Under the pieces are notes generated by a model, which searched no databases, was not told the origin of the DNA, and worked only from the letters and a program-made list of their open reading frames with translations. The translations under genes were made by a program, and so were the position numbers. Of a stretch of 64,000 nt of DNA, positions 1 through 9,048 are shown in pieces. Source of the DNA: Actinokineospora pegani (GTDB lineage: Bacteria; Actinomycetota; Actinomycetes; Mycobacteriales; Pseudonocardiaceae); NCBI RefSeq assembly GCF_009745975.1, contig NZ_WHOL01000098.1:1-64000 (forward strand). The letters are read 5' to 3'. Position 1 is the first letter of the stretch. Every line of letters begins with the position of its first letter.

Positions 1-755
1 ACCTCGACGAGGTTCATCGCGGGCGAGCCGATGAACCCCGCCACGAACGCGTTCGCAGGCCGGTCATACAACGCCCGCGGCGTGTCACACTGCTGCAACA
101 ACCCATCCTTGAGCACCGCCACCCGATGCCCCATCGTCATCGCCTCAACCTGATCATGCGTCACATAAATCGTCGTCGTACCCAACCGACGCTGCAACGC
201 AGCGATGTTCGCCCGCGTCTCCACCCGCAACTTCGCATCCAAATTCGACAACGGCTCATCCATCAAGAACACCGCCGGATCCCGCACGATCGCCCGCCCC
301 ATCGCCACCCGCTGCCGCTGCCCACCGGAAAGCGCCTTCGGCTTGCGCTCCAAGAACTTCTCCAGATCCAGCAGCCGCGCCGCCTCCAGCACCTTCGCCG
401 CGATCTCCACCTTCGGCAACCCCTGCAACTTCAACGCGAAACCCATGTTCTGAGCAACAGTCATGTGCGGATACAACGCATACGACTGGAACACCATCGC
501 GATATCCCGCCCCTTCGGCGGCACATTCGTCACATCCCGCTCACCAATACGGATCGTGCCCTCGTTGACATCCTCCAACCCAGCGAGCATCCGCAACGCG
601 GTCGACTTACCCGACCCGGACGGACCAACCAGCACGAGAAACTCCCCGTCGGCAACCTCAAGGTCGAGTCCATCCACCGCCCGCACCGGCGGCGCCCCCG
701 GATACACCCGCGACGCTGCTTCATACCGAACCCCGGCCACGCTGCCTCCCAACAT
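1..755 (-). CDS. Carbohydrate-type ABC transporter ATP-binding protein (UgpC/MsmK/SugC family), 3' end beyond window
   Basis: The frame is open from an ATG at 755 to the window edge, giving about 251 residues of a protein that is usually 360-400, so the C-terminal regulatory (MOI/OB) domain is missing here. The Walker A sequence GPSGSGKST, the Q-loop in [13 protein letters not shown], the signature [14 protein letters not shown] and the Walker B DEPLSNLD followed by the switch histidine VTHDQVEAM are all present. The [15 protein letters not shown] stretch is typical of ATPases that energise sugar or glycerol-3-phosphate importers, shared by several permease systems. The protein would hydrolyse ATP at the inner face of the membrane. 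No permease genes are in the window, so the substrate cannot be named. It belongs to the ancestral chromosome left of the integrated element. Confidence 0.9.
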   Translation of the reverse strand, partial: MLGGSVAGVRYEAASRVYPGAPPVRAVDGLDLEVADGEFLVLVGPSGSGKSTALRMLAGLEDVNEGTIRIGERDVTNVPPKGRDIAMVFQSYALYPHMTVAQNMGFALKLQGLPKVEIAAKVLEAARLLDLEKFLERKPKALSGGQRQRVAMGRAIVRDPAVFLMDEPLSNLDAKLRVETRANIAALQRRLGTTTIYVTHDQVEAMTMGHRVAVLKDGLLQQCDTPRALYDRPANAFVAGFIGSPAMNLVE

Positions 756-995
756 CCCCGCAGGCCACGACCGCCCACGCACCCCCACCATGCCGCACGT
801 CACACCGCCACACCAGGTCCCCACCCGCCCCCCGGGCACAAACGGACAGCCAACCCGGCCCACTCGGGCAACCCATCCGGGCAACCCCGCCCGATCTCCC
901 GAAACCCGGTCACCCGGAGGCCCGCTTCCGGGCACCCCCTCCCGCTCACAACCAGGTTGTCCCCATGCGCTAAGCTTCGTCCCGAACGAGCACGG

Positions 996-1067
996 GCCCC
1001 CGTAGCTCAGGGGATAGAGCACCGCCCTCCGGAGGCGGGAGCGCAGGTTCGAATCCTGCCGGGGGCA
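996..1067 (+). tRNA. tRNA-Arg (anticodon CCG)
   Basis: The 72-nt cloverleaf folds fully: acceptor GCCCCCG (996-1002) pairs with CGGGGGC (1060-1066) and the discriminator is A1067. The D stem is GCTC/GAGC. The anticodon stem CCGCC/GGCGG encloses the loop CTCCGGA, with anticodon CCG reading CGG. The T stem GCAGG/CCTGC encloses TTCGAAT. No CCA is encoded. The last residues of the gene are supplied by the integrated element, which restores a functional 3' end. There is no terminator directly downstream; the native one appears to have been displaced to 6373-6400. Confidence 0.97.
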
Positions 1068-2992
1068 CATACAGCATCCACACGAGCGCCGGTCACACTG
1101 TGACCTGGCGTTTCGTGTGGGTTGCCGGTCAGGTTGTTGATCGTTTCGGCCGTGCTGATGATGTCGGGCATGGTGTCGCCGGGTAGTCGTATGTTGATGA
1201 TCACGTGGTCGCCGTCGTCGGCTAGCCGGACGGTAAGGCTGACGGCCTCAAAGAGCTTGCGCAGCAACGGTTCCGGTGCGTCGGACAGGTTCCCGGTGAG
1301 GTACGGAAGCACGTCCAGCAGGTCCACGTCCGCCGTGTCGGGTCGGGCGGGTGCGGCGTCGTCGGCGGCGTCCAGCGCGGCGACGGCGGACAGGGCGGCG
1401 TGCCGTTCGGCTTCGAGATCGTTGTAGGTGCCGCGCAGGGCGCGGGTGAACGGGTCGTCGGGGTCACCGTCTTGCGCTTGGCGCATGATCGAATTCTGGC
1501 GGCGGGCGAGGTCGGCGAGCACCCGCCGCAGGCGGTCGCGTTCGGCGTCGCGTTCTCGCGCTTCCCGATCATCCACAGTGGACAGGTCGGCGGCGAGCGC
1601 CGCGCGCCGGTCGGGACCGAAAACCCGTTCGGCGAAAAACCGGGATACCGCGCCCATCACGGCGTCTTCCCGGATGTAGACGGCTTTCGGATGCCCGGCG
1701 TACTTGTCGGGGCGTCCCCGGTTGTTGTTCTTCGGCCAACACATGTAATAGGCGGCGTTGTGGCGGACGTTGCCGTTCATGCGCCGTCCGCACTGGCAGA
1801 ACAGCATTCCCCGATACACGTAGGTGCGGAGCGTTTCCGGGTGCGTGTTCGGGGCGTTGTCGTCGCGGGAACCGCGCCGTTGCTGGCGGTGGGCGTTCAG
1901 TTCGTCGTACAGCCATTTGGGGATTAGCGGCTCATGCGCGGGTTCGTTGGACCACACCCACAATGCGGAGTCGTTGACCTTTCCGCCACGTGAGCGGGAC
2001 GCGCGCCGGTTGAACACCTGGTATCCGGTGTACTTCGGGTTGCGCAGGATTTCATAGACGCTGGTCTTTCCCCACGCGCCGCGCGCCCGCTTCCCACCGG
2101 GCGGCACGGGTGGCGGGTATTTCAGCGGGTCGGCGTTCAACCGGTCGGCAATGGTGTCGTAGCCGATGCCGTCGTGATACCGCCACAGGGCGATTTGTGT
2201 CACGGTTTCGGCGTGCGCGCCGTCCGGGTCGAGGCGTGTTTTCGTCTGCCCCTTGTCCGCCTTGCTCGGGTTGGGGTGGCGGTAGATTTTCGCCTTGTAG
2301 CCGTACGGGGGTTTGCCGATGTTCCATCCCTCGCGCACGTGGGTACACAGTCCGCCCCATGATTGTTCGAGGGTGTTCAACACCTCGTATTCCGCCACGG
2401 ACTGATTGATTCGTCGTTGCAGGATACGTTGCGCGCGACTGCCGGTGAGCGTGATCGGCTCATTCGAGGCAAACAGCGGAACACCCGAATTCTCCAATTC
2501 CCGCTCGATCGACAATCCCTCAAACGTGCGACGGGCGACACGGGACACGCTTTCGCAGATCACCACGTCGAAACGCCGTCCGGGGTGCCCTGATTCCGCC
2601 AACAAGTCAGCGACCCCGCCGTCACGCGGAATCGGGATGTCGCACTTGGCGTAGTCGGTGCCCTGTCCGCGCTGGTCGAGTTCGAGCCGCCCGGACTCCA
2701 CATCGTAGAAATGTGCGACGATCACCCACGATTCTGGCAGCGCCGCGCGACTGTTGCCCAATTGCCGCATCGCTGATTGGCGCGGGTCCTGGTTGTCGTC
2801 GGTCGAGGTACGCCCCAACCACGCGACGCGGATTTCATCCCGCATGAGCGTCAACGGCGTACCCAACGGGGACACCGCGTAATCTGACAACCCCGAGGGT
2901 CCGGACACGGGAACCGACGCCGCAAGCGATACCGTCCGGCGGGTTATACCGGGGGCGGGCGGGTTGCCTGCCGGGTCATCCGGTGTGGTCAC
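1007..2992 (-). CDS. Large serine recombinase (integrase)
   Basis: This 661-residue protein would catalyse integration and excision between attP and the tRNA attB. The catalytic serine is probably Ser63 in [13 protein letters not shown]. The resolvase domain continues through [20 protein letters not shown] recombinase domain follows (PPYGYKAKI, then [13 protein letters not shown]), then a zinc ribbon ([10 protein letters not shown] with a later YYMCW), then a coiled-coil-rich C-terminus. The GTG start at 2992 overlaps the stop of the upstream gene (GTGA), so the two are probably coupled; Met50 is an alternative start close to the conserved domain. Oddly, the last 17 residues ([17 protein letters not shown]) are read antisense through the tRNA, so this tail exists only in the integrated form. 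Confidence 0.93.
   Translation of the reverse strand: MTTPDDPAGNPPAPGITRRTVSLAASVPVSGPSGLSDYAVSPLGTPLTLMRDEIRVAWLGRTSTDDNQDPRQSAMRQLGNSRAALPESWVIVAHFYDVESGRLELDQRGQGTDYAKCDIPIPRDGGVADLLAESGHPGRRFDVVICESVSRVARRTFEGLSIERELENSGVPLFASNEPITLTGSRAQRILQRRINQSVAEYEVLNTLEQSWGGLCTHVREGWNIGKPPYGYKAKIYRHPNPSKADKGQTKTRLDPDGAHAETVTQIALWRYHDGIGYDTIADRLNADPLKYPPPVPPGGKRARGAWGKTSVYEILRNPKYTGYQVFNRRASRSRGGKVNDSALWVWSNEPAHEPLIPKWLYDELNAHRQQRRGSRDDNAPNTHPETLRTYVYRGMLFCQCGRRMNGNVRHNAAYYMCWPKNNNRGRPDKYAGHPKAVYIREDAVMGAVSRFFAERVFGPDRRAALAADLSTVDDREARERDAERDRLRRVLADLARRQNSIMRQAQDGDPDDPFTRALRGTYNDLEAERHAALSAVAALDAADDAAPARPDTADVDLLDVLPYLTGNLSDAPEPLLRKLFEAVSLTVRLADDGDHVIINIRLPGDTMPDIISTAETINNLTGNPHETPGHSVTGARVDAVCAPGRIRTCAPASGGRCSIP
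1059..1085. other. attL of the serine-integrase element
   Basis: This holds the predicted crossover dinucleotide CC (1059-1060), seven element-derived bases (GGGGGCA) that rebuild the tRNA 3' end, and the element arm CATACAGCATCCACACGA at 1068-1085. The arm has a near-perfect inverted partner at 6334-6351. The exact crossover cannot be fixed by sequence alone because identity with attR spans 10 bp. Confidence 0.75.
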
Positions 2993-3711
2993 GCTGCCTT
3001 CCTTTCCTCGCGGGAACCCTGTTCATCCCATTCACTCGCCCAGGTCAGCAATTCGGCGAGCACGGCGGCGAGGTTCCCACGAATCCGTTCACCCTGAGTT
3101 CCGCCGACACGGGTCACCGTGCCGAAATAGAACCGATCCGGCTTGCCCCTGCGCTTTTCATCATACCGCCACCCCGTATCATCGGTCACGAATTCCGGCC
3201 GATCATCACCCGAAATACCAGCCTTTTTCCGCAACGGAATCACCACCGCGCCGTCGCCGTAGGCGATCGGGATCGATTTCCCGGCGGCGAGGTCGAACAC
3301 GGCGAGCTGCCCGGCGGACCGCCCCAGTTCCAGCGCTTCCGCCAATGTCGGCACGACCACCGACACATCCAGGTGGACACGGCCGGAATCCGGGTCGCGC
3401 CACCCGCCCAGAACGCGCCGGGGAAGCCGCAACGCCCGATGCGCGGTGACCAGGTAGGCGGCGAGATCCTCGGCGGTCACGGGCTGGTCAAAAATATGTT
3501 CGCAGTAGGGATCGACCGACACTGCGTAGCCGCCGGTCACGGCGGCCCCGGTGGCCGGATCGACGGTGAACCCGCCGTCCGGCACCGACAACGCGCCCGC
3601 CAGTGCGGCCAGTAGCGCGACGGGCAGCCGAAACGGCCACTCACAGCCGCTGTACGCCGTCAGATCGGGTCCGGCCGGGTCAGGGTGGCGGCGGACAGGT
3701 TCAGCAGGCAT
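2989..3711 (-). CDS. Unknown protein translationally coupled to the integrase
   Basis: A 240-residue protein with ATG at 3711; its TGA overlaps the GTG of the integrase by four bases. I recognise no enzyme motif. The central part, roughly residues 60-160, has a regular pattern including RVHLDVSVVVPTLAEALELG and GQLAVFDLAAGKSIPI. The C-terminus is charged ([14 protein letters not shown]) and it has no membrane segment. The open frame continues upstream to 3972, but that extension is low-complexity and Cys/Arg-rich, unlike coding sequence, so the ATG at 3711 is preferred. Its coupling to the integrase suggests a role in excision, integration or maintenance of the element, such as a directionality factor or accessory protein; this is inference only. 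Confidence 0.7.
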   Translation of the reverse strand: MPAEPVRRHPDPAGPDLTAYSGCEWPFRLPVALLAALAGALSVPDGGFTVDPATGAAVTGGYAVSVDPYCEHIFDQPVTAEDLAAYLVTAHRALRLPRRVLGGWRDPDSGRVHLDVSVVVPTLAEALELGRSAGQLAVFDLAAGKSIPIAYGDGAVVIPLRKKAGISGDDRPEFVTDDTGWRYDEKRRGKPDRFYFGTVTRVGGTQGERIRGNLAAVLAELLTWASEWDEQGSREERKAA

Positions 3712-3994
3712 GAGCGCGACTCCTGGCAGTCGTGCGGCGGATCGCGCGACCGCGACCCGATGACACTGCTGAACTCCAAAAGTAACGCCGTTTGGGGACA
3801 TGCAAGAACAAATAATCTTGGTCGGAACGTTTGCCGCGCCCACCACCGACCGACCACGGTCATCACCCCGCCGCGCCACCCGGCGCGAACGTGTGTCACA
3901 TGACGTTCCTGTACATGAGTCTGGGATACCAACTGAACCCCCTACACCCCACCCCAGCAGGGGAAACACCACTCAGCAGGAGTGGCGCTCTAAC

Positions 3995-4042
3995 GTGAAC
4001 CCCCAAGTGAACCCCCGTATGAACCCCCAGGTGAACCCCCAA
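3995..4042. repeat. Four tandem 12-bp repeats, iteron- or operator-like
   Basis: Four direct copies lie head to tail: GTGAACCCCCAA (3995-4006), GTGAACCCCCGT (4007-4018), ATGAACCCCCAG (4019-4030) and GTGAACCCCCAA (4031-4042). The core TGAACCCCC is invariant. They sit in the 544-bp gap between the divergent integrase operon (start 3711) and cutA (start 4256). No other convincing gene occupies the gap. Short open frames across it read as four-residue repeats (VNPQ or GGSx), which is what a 12-bp repeat produces by itself. They may be binding sites for the element's own regulator or an origin-like iteron set. Confidence 0.7.
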
Positions 4043-4255
4043 TGGCAACAACCGTTGAGTCTACATCGGATAGTGGTGCCACACCGCCCGCCAAGATCGT
4101 CCACATGGACGGTAGTAGGGGCCTGACCTGCGCGGTTAGTGCATCCTTCCACGCTGGCGCTGGTACTGTTGTAGATCTACTACTTGCGTACCGGTCGGCA
4201 TATCGCAATGTCGAGATCATCGGCCGTCAAGATCGGGTAGGCGATCACGGCGGCT

Positions 4256-4588
4256 ATGCTGCGCCACGTGTCGAACTTCCTCCAGGTTACGACGGTTGCC
4301 GACAGCCAGGAAGCCGCCGCGCGCCTTGCGCGCTCCGCCGTTGGGGCGCACCTCGCGGCCAGCGCCCAGGTGATCGGACCGGTCATGTCTGTCTTCTGGC
4401 ATCACGGCGAACTAGGCGACGGTCAGGAGTGGCAAGTTGTCCTGAAAAGCACGATGAGTCGCTATGCCGACTTGCGAGATCATTTGCTTTCCGAACATCC
4501 GTGGGATAATCCTGAAATTACGGCAGTCGAGATGATCGACGGCACCGAAGCCTATTTCTACTGGTTGCGCAATACGGTCGAATCGTAA
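4256..4588 (+). CDS. cutA: CutA-type divalent cation tolerance protein
   Basis: At 110 residues this matches the usual CutA1 length. The family pattern is clear: NFLQVTTVADSQEAAARLA at the N-terminus, a central SAQVIGPVMSVFWHHGELG where CutA proteins have the conserved Tyr/Trp-Trp-Lys-Gly turn, then EWQVVLKSTMSRYADL and HPWDNPEITAVEM. CutA proteins are small cytoplasmic trimers with a ferredoxin-like fold, linked to metal tolerance in E. coli; their general biochemical role remains unsettled. Start is ATG 4256, with GTG 4268 an alternative. The gene converges on the XRE regulator with only two bases between stop codons and lies inside the integrated element, which makes it cargo. Confidence 0.85.
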   Translation: MLRHVSNFLQVTTVADSQEAAARLARSAVGAHLAASAQVIGPVMSVFWHHGELGDGQEWQVVLKSTMSRYADLRDHLLSEHPWDNPEITAVEMIDGTEAYFYWLRNTVES

Positions 4589-4590
4589 AA

Positions 4591-6069
4591 CTAGTTCCGC
4601 GCTTGTTCCAGGACCCGGGTCACGGCGGCGGAGTTCTTGAAATCTTGAAGCCTGTGAACGACGCCCCGGATTCGCGCCGAAGGTCGGGCCGATCCGACCC
4701 CCTGAGCGAGACGCATTGCCTCCTGGGTCACCAGTGCTGCGCGTTCGATTTCTTTACCGTCGATCAGTGCGTGTGCGAGCGAAGTCATGTACAGGGCTTT
4801 GTCGCGTGCCTGGGTGTCGTCAAATCGCGCCAGAGCGGTATCCAGGACGGATACCGCGCGCAGAGGACGATGCAATTCGGCCCAGCATCGGCCAGCCATT
4901 ATTTCGATCTCGTTGTCGTCAACCCAGAATACCCAGTCCGGTTCGGGGCGGCTACTTTCCGAGTGTAGCGCCAGTTTGGCCTCCGTCAGCGCCTTTTCCG
5001 TTGCTTGACGATCTCCAGCAACGGCATATGTCCACGCTTTCCGTTCGAGCAATAGAGCGCGAACTCTTGGTGTGGCGTCTTTCTCGGCGGCCGCGAACGA
5101 GGCTTCGGCAAGACGGATGTTCGGTCCGGTTGTACTTACTTCCTGATAGGCAAGAAAAGCGAGTGCATTTCCAGTCAACGTGGCGTCTTCCGCCTCTTTT
5201 GCCGCCTTCAGACTGTCGCTGTAGTGTTTCTTGGCTTCAGCGTGCATTCCTGCGTCAAATGCAGCCCAACCGACGAGTTGAGCCTGTTCCGACACTACTC
5301 CGGTCAATGCTGTCCGGATCTTCGGCAAGCAACTGACGTTTCGCACATATTCGGCCGTCGAAGCCAATTCTGAGGCGTACAGACTGTAGGTGTCCCGGCC
5401 CCCCAAATAGTTGTCTAGACGCCGCAAACGCGCGGTGCGCTCCAACAAGTAACGCAGGTCGGTTTCACCCGCACGGGAGGATAGTGGCGGGCGGAACGTC
5501 GTCGATGCGCTCAGCGTGGTTCCTGCGGCGATCCCCATGAATTCGCGTCGGTTCACCCCGTCCTCCATTTGGCTGGATGTTTCAAGTAGATCGGCCAATT
5601 GATCGACCGTGACGTTCAGGAGTTTCGCAATCTTTGCGCGCATCCACGGATGCGGTTGGTGCGTCCCGCGTTCCCATCGCCCGACAGTCGAAAACTCCAC
5701 ACCGATTTCCTGAGCGAAACTCTCTTGCGAATAACCCCGCCGTTTCCGAACGACTGCCAACGCACTACTCCCGCGCGGCGACTTCTCCTTAGTCCGCTCA
5801 ACCGACGAAACAGACACCTCGGGCGGAGAAAGAAGCTCTTCCGCAGAACATTCGAGATATTTTTCCAACAATCGAATAGTGGCCGGTCGCAACTGATGCG
5901 GTGTCAACTTGCCCGCGCACAGCCTTTGTATGTGCCGCAAACCCAGCGTGCCCACTTCACCATTCTCACGGGCAAACACTTCCAATTGTTCGGCAAATTC
6001 TTCGAAACTCAATCGGCGTTGCCTGATGCGCAGTTCCAACACCGTGCGCGCCGCACCCCTAACAGCCAT
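4591..6069 (-). CDS. XRE-family regulator with two HTH regions and a TPR domain
   Basis: A 492-residue cytoplasmic regulator. Residues about 10-80 look like a divergent helix-turn-helix (EFAEQLEVFA...LGLRHIQRLCAGKLTPHQL). Residues about 99-155 are a clear XRE helix-turn-helix (LAVVRKRRGYSQESFAQEIGV, then VGRWERGTHQPHP). A short RREFMGIAAGTTLS segment near residue 173 resembles a twin-arginine motif; it is common in this actinobacterial regulator type and is not an export signal in this position. The remainder, about 195-490, is helical with TPR-like repeats. Start is ATG 6069. It is the only regulator in the element and probably controls the element's own promoters; the repeats at 3995-4042 are a candidate target. 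Confidence 0.85.
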   Translation of the reverse strand: MAVRGAARTVLELRIRQRRLSFEEFAEQLEVFARENGEVGTLGLRHIQRLCAGKLTPHQLRPATIRLLEKYLECSAEELLSPPEVSVSSVERTKEKSPRGSSALAVVRKRRGYSQESFAQEIGVEFSTVGRWERGTHQPHPWMRAKIAKLLNVTVDQLADLLETSSQMEDGVNRREFMGIAAGTTLSASTTFRPPLSSRAGETDLRYLLERTARLRRLDNYLGGRDTYSLYASELASTAEYVRNVSCLPKIRTALTGVVSEQAQLVGWAAFDAGMHAEAKKHYSDSLKAAKEAEDATLTGNALAFLAYQEVSTTGPNIRLAEASFAAAEKDATPRVRALLLERKAWTYAVAGDRQATEKALTEAKLALHSESSRPEPDWVFWVDDNEIEIMAGRCWAELHRPLRAVSVLDTALARFDDTQARDKALYMTSLAHALIDGKEIERAALVTQEAMRLAQGVGSARPSARIRGVVHRLQDFKNSAAVTRVLEQARN

Positions 6070-6191
6070 CTGATGCCTCCCGTTCGTACGCCCCGACTAC
6101 GTTAACGGACCAATCGGTAACCAAGTGTAGCTCCGCAGGTCAAAGGACAACCCGCCAACAACATGCACGCTCACACGCGGCCACAGCGGAA

Positions 6192-6236
6192 CGACGAACA
6201 CCCGACCTAGACATGACCTAGACCGGGCGTTCGTCG
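6192..6236 (-). terminator. 13-bp hairpin, predicted terminator of the integrase in the circular form
   Basis: CGACGAACACCCG (6192-6204) pairs with CGGGCGTTCGTCG (6224-6236) at 12 of 13 positions around a 19-nt loop holding two ACCTAGAC-type repeats. In the integrated state it is upstream of the XRE gene. In the excised circle it would lie 14 nt after the alternative integrase stop at 6250-6252, where a terminator is expected. There is no T-tract, so a regulator-binding palindrome is the other reading. Confidence 0.5.
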
Positions 6237-6333
6237 TCGCGTCTGCGGCCTAGCCAGAGGTCGACGGTCTACGGCGGCGGCGGCGCACAACAGCGACCAC
6301 CGCAGAAACCCGCAGTTCACGACGGGTACGTGT

Positions 6334-6368
6334 TCGTGTGGATGCTGTGTGGACCCGCCCGGGGGCAC
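6334..6368. other. attR of the serine-integrase element
   Basis: The element arm (6334-6351) is the inverted partner of 1068-1085 at 17 of 18 positions. Positions 6359-6368 repeat CCGGGGGCAC from the tRNA end. Sequence from 6361 onward would be the original chromosomal flank of the tRNA, starting with the last seven bases of the native gene. Confidence 0.78.
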
Positions 6369-6372
6369 CACC

Positions 6373-6400
6373 AAGCACCGACCCGCAGTCGGTGCTTTTT
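6373..6400 (+). terminator. Rho-independent terminator, displaced tRNA-Arg terminator
   Basis: AAGCACCGAC (6373-6382) and GTCGGTGCTT (6388-6397) form a perfect 10-bp stem with a five-base loop, followed by more T residues to 6400. It starts five bases after the tRNA-end repeat, the position expected for the terminator of the tRNA gene before integration. Confidence 0.85.
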
Positions 6401-6439
6401 GCCGTTCCACGAACCAGAGCGCCGCACTGCGCTCGTAGG

Positions 6440-7745
6440 TGAGGGCGCAGGAAAATCTTGCCGAGGGCACCACACAACAAGCACCATCACATCCCGGGCT
6501 TGCAGCGCACCTACCGGGAGACACCTCGTCCGATCGTCACCCGGGTATCACATCGCTAACGGGGAGGATGCCTCCAAGTTCCAGGAGCGGTACAAACGCC
6601 GAGCAGAACTGGCCGACAGCATCTACAGCCTCAACCCGCGGGTCTCGATGTATCTGGCGACGTCCATCAACGACATCCGCGAACTCCTCAGAGCCGAGAA
6701 CACCCACTTCGAACCCCGGGGCAAGCCGTGCTCGACTTGCTCGACGAGCCACGCCCGGGGGGGGAGTAATTAAATCAGAGTTAAACACGCAGGTCGAAGA
6801 ACTTCGCGCGCACATCAGCGAGACCTGCCGCTTGCACCCGACGAGTCATCCGAAACCGTCGCGCGACGGTGCTGGAGGAAGACCCGGATGCCGGGTTTCT
6901 CAGCTACGAGGTTCCCGGAGGCGAACGTCGTCCGTTCTCGACCTCGACTCCCCCGCGCACGACGCCGCCGCATCCACGGTTCTGAACTGGTACTACAAGG
7001 CAGTCGACGGGTACCCGGAACCGACTGCCGAGCAGGCAATGGAACTGAGCGCGACGATCAAGGTGCTGGTAACGCGCAGCGGGGTCAGTGTCGACGACCT
7101 CGCCGATGCTCTCCGGTGGCGGGTTCGATCAGAGAAGGCGGCCGCCGAGCAGGCGGGACTCCCTGAACACGAATGGCGCGCTCACCATCGCTCCGGTCAT
7201 GGCATTCGAAGCGGAACTGCTCTCAGACCTCGAAGCGGTCCACCTATGCGCACAGGGCAGACACTTGGCCTGGCCTCACTCACCTCGGCACTGGTTCCCG
7301 CACTGCGGAAGCATCAACGCTCGGTGGTCTTCTGTGGCCCCGAACAGTTGACACCGCTACTGGTCCAGTACCTCCGCGCATTGATGGGGGGAGAACACGA
7401 ACGAATGCAGTCGTGCAGGAGTGGGGCAAACCGGGGCCAGGTCGCCGTTTCCTGGTCATGGACGGGGCAGGCGAGGACGGCTTCAACCTGCAGGTAGCGG
7501 AAGCGGATTTCTACCTCCGGTTCCCCTGGAAGACACCATCGCCGCAGCAACCGAAAGTGCGTGGGCGCAGGCCGCGACAGCGGGTGCTGCGGGTACGCAA
7601 CCGAGAACAGCTGCCGTCAGGTCGGAACTCGTCGAGACACGAGAAGATGGACGTGCTCGATTCCATCCACAAGACCGTGCCCGAGCGAGGAACTTCGCTC
7701 CAGAATTGAACCGGTTCGAGAAGAGGTTGAAGAACTGCGCAGGTT
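6440..7745 (+). pseudogene. Degraded coding remnants, origin not recognised
   Basis: No single frame is coding throughout, but protein-like stretches appear in different plus-strand frames. They include KRRAELADSIYSLNPRVSM near 6590-6650, LEEDPDAGFLSYEVPGG near 6870-6920, LNWYYKAVDGYPEPTAEQAM with LVTRSGVSVDDLADALRWR near 6980-7130, and FLVMDGAGEDGFNLQVAEAD near 7450-7510. The switching frames suggest one or more genes broken by frameshifts. I cannot assign a family. Position between the integrated element and the DNA-modification genes makes them possible remains of an older island, including lost partner genes; that is inference. Confidence 0.45.
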
Positions 7746-7839
7746 AGGCGGTCGTAGCATGTGATCTTGGTGTTCGGCGGGGAAGGTTCCCTGTCGCGCG
7801 CAGGATGGTGACGTTGGTTGATCGGAGAAGATCTCCCGG

Positions 7840-8759
7840 GGCTTGGTGGAGTTGTGGGACTCCAGGAACATCGCGATGCGAATCGGTCGTGATCCGTCTG
7901 CGGTCTCGCGTGAGGTGGACCGTCACGGTGGCCGGGAGGGTTATCGGGCGGCCGACACCGCGGCGACGGTGACTCGTTCCCGGCCGAAGGCGATGGCGGT
8001 GGACCGATCGGTCTGGATGCGGTCGTGGGTGTGGTCGTTGTTGCGTTTGGGCTGGTCATCGGCCTCAAATGCGGACCGGTTGGCACGCTGTCATCGGCCC
8101 AGTGCCCGACGAGTCACGAAGCGATCTATCAGTGGGTGCACGCGCAACCGGTCGCGACCCTGCGCCGGGAGTTGATCGCGTTGCGCACTGGCCGCACTCG
8201 GCGCACCGATCCACAGCCGACTCCGGCCCCATGGATCCGGGAACCCCTCGACCTAGACGACCACCCCTGACGAGGTCGAGGGGCGTGTCGTGCTTGACCA
8301 TTCAAAGGGAGAAATGGTGATTGACAAGGGCGGCAGGACCGCAGTGGCGACCCTGGTCGAGCGCACCAGCAGGTCCCTAAACCTGGTCCCGTTGACGGGG
8401 CGGGACTCGTTGACGGTGCCCCAGGCGATCATCGTCGCCGCCAGCGATCTCCCGGCCACGGTCAGACGTTCGTTGATATGGGACTGCGGCTCGGAGATGG
8501 CTCTGCACGCCGATGTGACGGCGACGGGGTTACCGATGTTCTTCGCCCACCCGCACTCATCCTGGGAACGCGGCGACAATGAGGACCTCAACCGCATCGT
8601 GCGGAAGTACCTGCTCAAGGGTTGGAGATCACCGACGATCTCACCTAACTCGCCGCGGTCGCCGCAGAGATCAACGACCGACCCCGTAAACTCCACGATT
8701 GGAAGAAGCTCAGCGAGGCATTTACCGGATTCCTCGAGGCAAATGCTTCCACCGTTTGA
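7840..8759 (+). pseudogene. IS30-family transposase relic
   Basis: Three plus-strand frames carry consecutive parts of an IS30-type transposase. The HTH region reads IAMRIGRDPSAVSREVDRHG (near 7867-7926). A second frame gives SHEAIYQWVHAQP and LIALRTGRTRR (near 8110-8205). A third carries the integrase core KGGRTAVATLVERTSR through WDCGSEMALH to FAHPHSSWERGDNE (near 8325-8590). The tail EINDRPRKLHDWKKLSEAF (near 8670-8725) is in yet another frame after an in-frame stop. The N-terminus is missing and several frameshifts make it non-functional. No terminal inverted repeats were found. The 289 bp from 8760 to 9048 hold nothing I can assign. Confidence 0.85.
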
Positions 8760-9048
8760 ATCTGCCGTGCTGACTGTGGTGGCGGGCGAGTTGACGAGGC
8801 AGGCCAAGAACCTCAAGGTGAGCCTGTCACACGACAAGGTGGGGACAGACTCGCTGAGCAAAAGTCGCGCAATGCCGATGACGTCGTCCTGGCCACCCGA
8901 TGCACCGAGCACGCCGCGACGGGCTTCATCATCCAGAACAATGCCGCTCGGCAAGCGTGGAACACGCGGATGGGAGCGAGTCGGCCTCCCTGCTCCGCCC
9001 GGCGGTGCGAGGCTTAGGGAAACCTTCCGATGAGCAGGACTGGGCAAC

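Larger units (their letters stand above)
1061..6360. mobile_element. 5.3-kb serine-integrase element inserted in tRNA-Arg(CCG)
   Basis: The boundaries are inferred from the sequence. The string CCGGGGGCAC occurs at 1059-1068 (tRNA end) and again at 6359-6368. On the element side of each copy lies one half of an inverted repeat: 1068-1085 reads CATACAGCATCCACACGA, and the reverse complement of 6334-6351 matches it at 17 of 18 positions. Joining the ends gives an attP with 18-bp arms around a 16-bp spacer whose central dinucleotide is CC, the usual geometry for large serine integrases. A tRNA-type terminator follows directly at 6373. Inside are the integrase, an unknown 240-residue protein, four 12-bp repeats, cutA and an XRE/TPR regulator. 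I see no replication or transfer genes. Confidence 0.82.

Noticed and set aside
3995-4042. CRISPR array
   Set aside because: Units are 12 bp and contiguous, without spacers. No cas genes or other arrays were seen in the window.
4042-4509. 155-codon plus-strand frame overlapping cutA
   Set aside because: Its second half is the out-of-frame reading of cutA, and the first half is not recognisable; no ribosome-binding site was seen.
5520-5560. Twin-arginine signal in the XRE/TPR regulator
   Set aside because: RREFMGIAAGTTLS is internal (near residue 173) and follows DNA-binding domains, so it cannot act as an N-terminal export signal in this protein.
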